A stretch of 18,358 nt of DNA from Stephanodiscus triporus (lineage: Eukaryota; Bacillariophyta; Thalassiosirophyceae; Thalassiosirales; Thalassiosiraceae), in the NCBI GenBank assembly GCA_036939755.1, contig JALLAZ010000263.1:1-18358 (forward strand), read 5' to 3'. The notes beneath the pieces are model-generated. The model saw nothing but the letters and a program-made list of their open reading frames with translations. It had not been told where the DNA came from and did not search any database. The position numbers and the translations under genes were made by a program. This document shows, one piece after another, positions 17,707 through 18,358 of this stretch. How positions within the stretch are numbered: position 1 is the stretch's first letter; each line of letters starts with the position of its first letter.

Positions 17707-18249
17707 TTACGCTCGTTCCAAAGAATCATGCGTTCGTCCCTCTCTTTCCTCCTCCTCCTTCATCATGACCCTCCTCCTCCTCCCCTCGCGCCACTCCACG
17801 TTCTCCTTCCACACGCTCCGTTCGTCGCCCTCGTACACCTCCTTCTTCCATATCGGCACCCTGGCCTTGAGCTCGTCTATAAGGTACTCCGTGCATCGCA
17901 TCGCCTCCTTCCTGTGGGGGGAGTTGCACCCGACGACGACGCTCGCCTCCCCCACCGGACAGTCGCCGAGAACATGAACGGCGACGAGCCTGTCCACGCC
18001 CGGATACATCGTCCTGGCATCGCGACAGATGAGTCGCAATTCCCTAATCGCCATCGACGCGTACCCCTCGTACGCGAGCCTCGACACGACCTTCCCCTCG
18101 AAGTTGTCCCTCGTGATCCCCACGAAGAGTGAAACGGCGCCGCATCCCGGGGACGACGACGAGAGGAAGTGACGTGCGGATTCGACCGACGGCGGGGTTT
18201 CGGATACCTGGATCAGCAAGGAGGAGGAAAAGGACTCGTCGTCCGCCAT
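17707..18249 (-). CDS. moaE: Molybdopterin synthase catalytic (large) subunit, MoaE/MOCS2B
   Basis: A 180-residue product from ATG 18249 to TAA 17709-17707. It shows the MoaE order: GCGAVSLFVGITRDNFEGK (35-53, with the Arg near the active site), LAYEGYASMA, then VHVLGDCPVGEASVVVGCNSPHRKEA (91-116). It ends in LKARVPIWKKE (127-137), whose lysines correspond to the catalytic Lys positions of bacterial MoaE, and SVWKEN. The enzyme inserts two sulfurs from the MoaD/MOCS2A thiocarboxylate into precursor Z to make molybdopterin, needed for nitrate reductase, for instance. In eukaryotes it is cytosolic, and I see no targeting peptide. A charged tail (REGRRRRVMMKEEEERE, from 154) extends past the usual C-terminus. 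The small-subunit gene is not in the window. Confidence 0.95.
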   Translation of the reverse strand: MADDESFSSSLLIQVSETPPSVESARHFLSSSSPGCGAVSLFVGITRDNFEGKVVSRLAYEGYASMAIRELRLICRDARTMYPGVDRLVAVHVLGDCPVGEASVVVGCNSPHRKEAMRCTEYLIDELKARVPIWKKEVYEGDERSVWKENVEWREGRRRRVMMKEEEEREGRTHDSLERA

Positions 18250-18329
18250 TTTTCTATCCCTTTTCGCCGATTCTGGCCGATCGGCGACGCACGGTAGTCT
18301 TGTGATATTGGAGCGTTCCCAAAATTAAA

Positions 18330-18352
18330 TTAAGTGTCTACTCTACACTTAA
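18330..18352. repeat. Short inverted repeat upstream of MoaE
   Basis: TTAAGTGT (18330-18337) and ACACTTAA (18345-18352) are exact reverse complements with a 7-nt loop, about 80-100 nt upstream of the MoaE start codon. It could be a protein-binding site or chance. Confidence 0.5.
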
Positions 18353-18358
18353 ATCTCG

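Noticed and set aside
1..18358. tRNA, rRNA, CRISPR array, bacterial operon features
   Set aside because: None seen; introns, an FCP gene and alternating orientation show a eukaryotic nuclear region.

Overview
The window looks like nuclear DNA of a diatom, most likely a centric species. The best evidence is a fucoxanthin chlorophyll a/c antenna gene with a bipartite plastid presequence and an ATAFAP-type cleavage motif, together with short GT-AG introns of about 90-130 nt. A membrane-anchored NmrA-like protein, an F-box/Cys-rich protein and a PH-like protein fit a stramenopile genome. Genus or species cannot be fixed from the sequence alone.

Layout: bases 1 to about 3,100 are a graveyard of mobile-element debris and simple repeats. 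They hold a broken ORF on the minus strand, an 11-bp telomere-like tandem repeat, a TCTAGACC-rich repeat cluster, a CENP-B/pogo/Tc5-type DDE transposase pseudogene (one in-frame stop, two frame changes) and a GIY-YIG endonuclease remnant. From about 3,400 to the end the window is gene-dense. Its nine genes alternate strand perfectly: a secreted acidic Lys/Arg/Asp-rich protein (-), a split-MYND/MSS51-C-like protein (+), an AAAP amino-acid transporter with four exons (-), an FCP light-harvesting gene with three exons (+), an F-box/Cys-rich protein (-), a PH-like domain protein (+), an NmrA/isoflavone-reductase-like protein (-), a small hypothetical membrane protein (+) and MoaE, the molybdopterin synthase large subunit (-). 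The genes therefore share divergent promoter regions and converge at their 3' ends. No common pathway is evident; they are ordinary single-copy eukaryotic neighbours.

Two single N bases (15876 and 17060) are each flanked by an exact 72-nt direct duplication. These are assembly joins where overlapping contig ends were not merged. One of them breaks the NmrA-like gene: removing 73 bases restores one open frame. The most interesting biology is a candidate biosilica-type secreted protein (3409-4203), a regular array of C-x2-C pairs repeating every 17-18 residues at the end of the F-box protein, and a MYND finger whose metal ligands are separated by long acidic inserts. I saw no convincing new multi-gene system.
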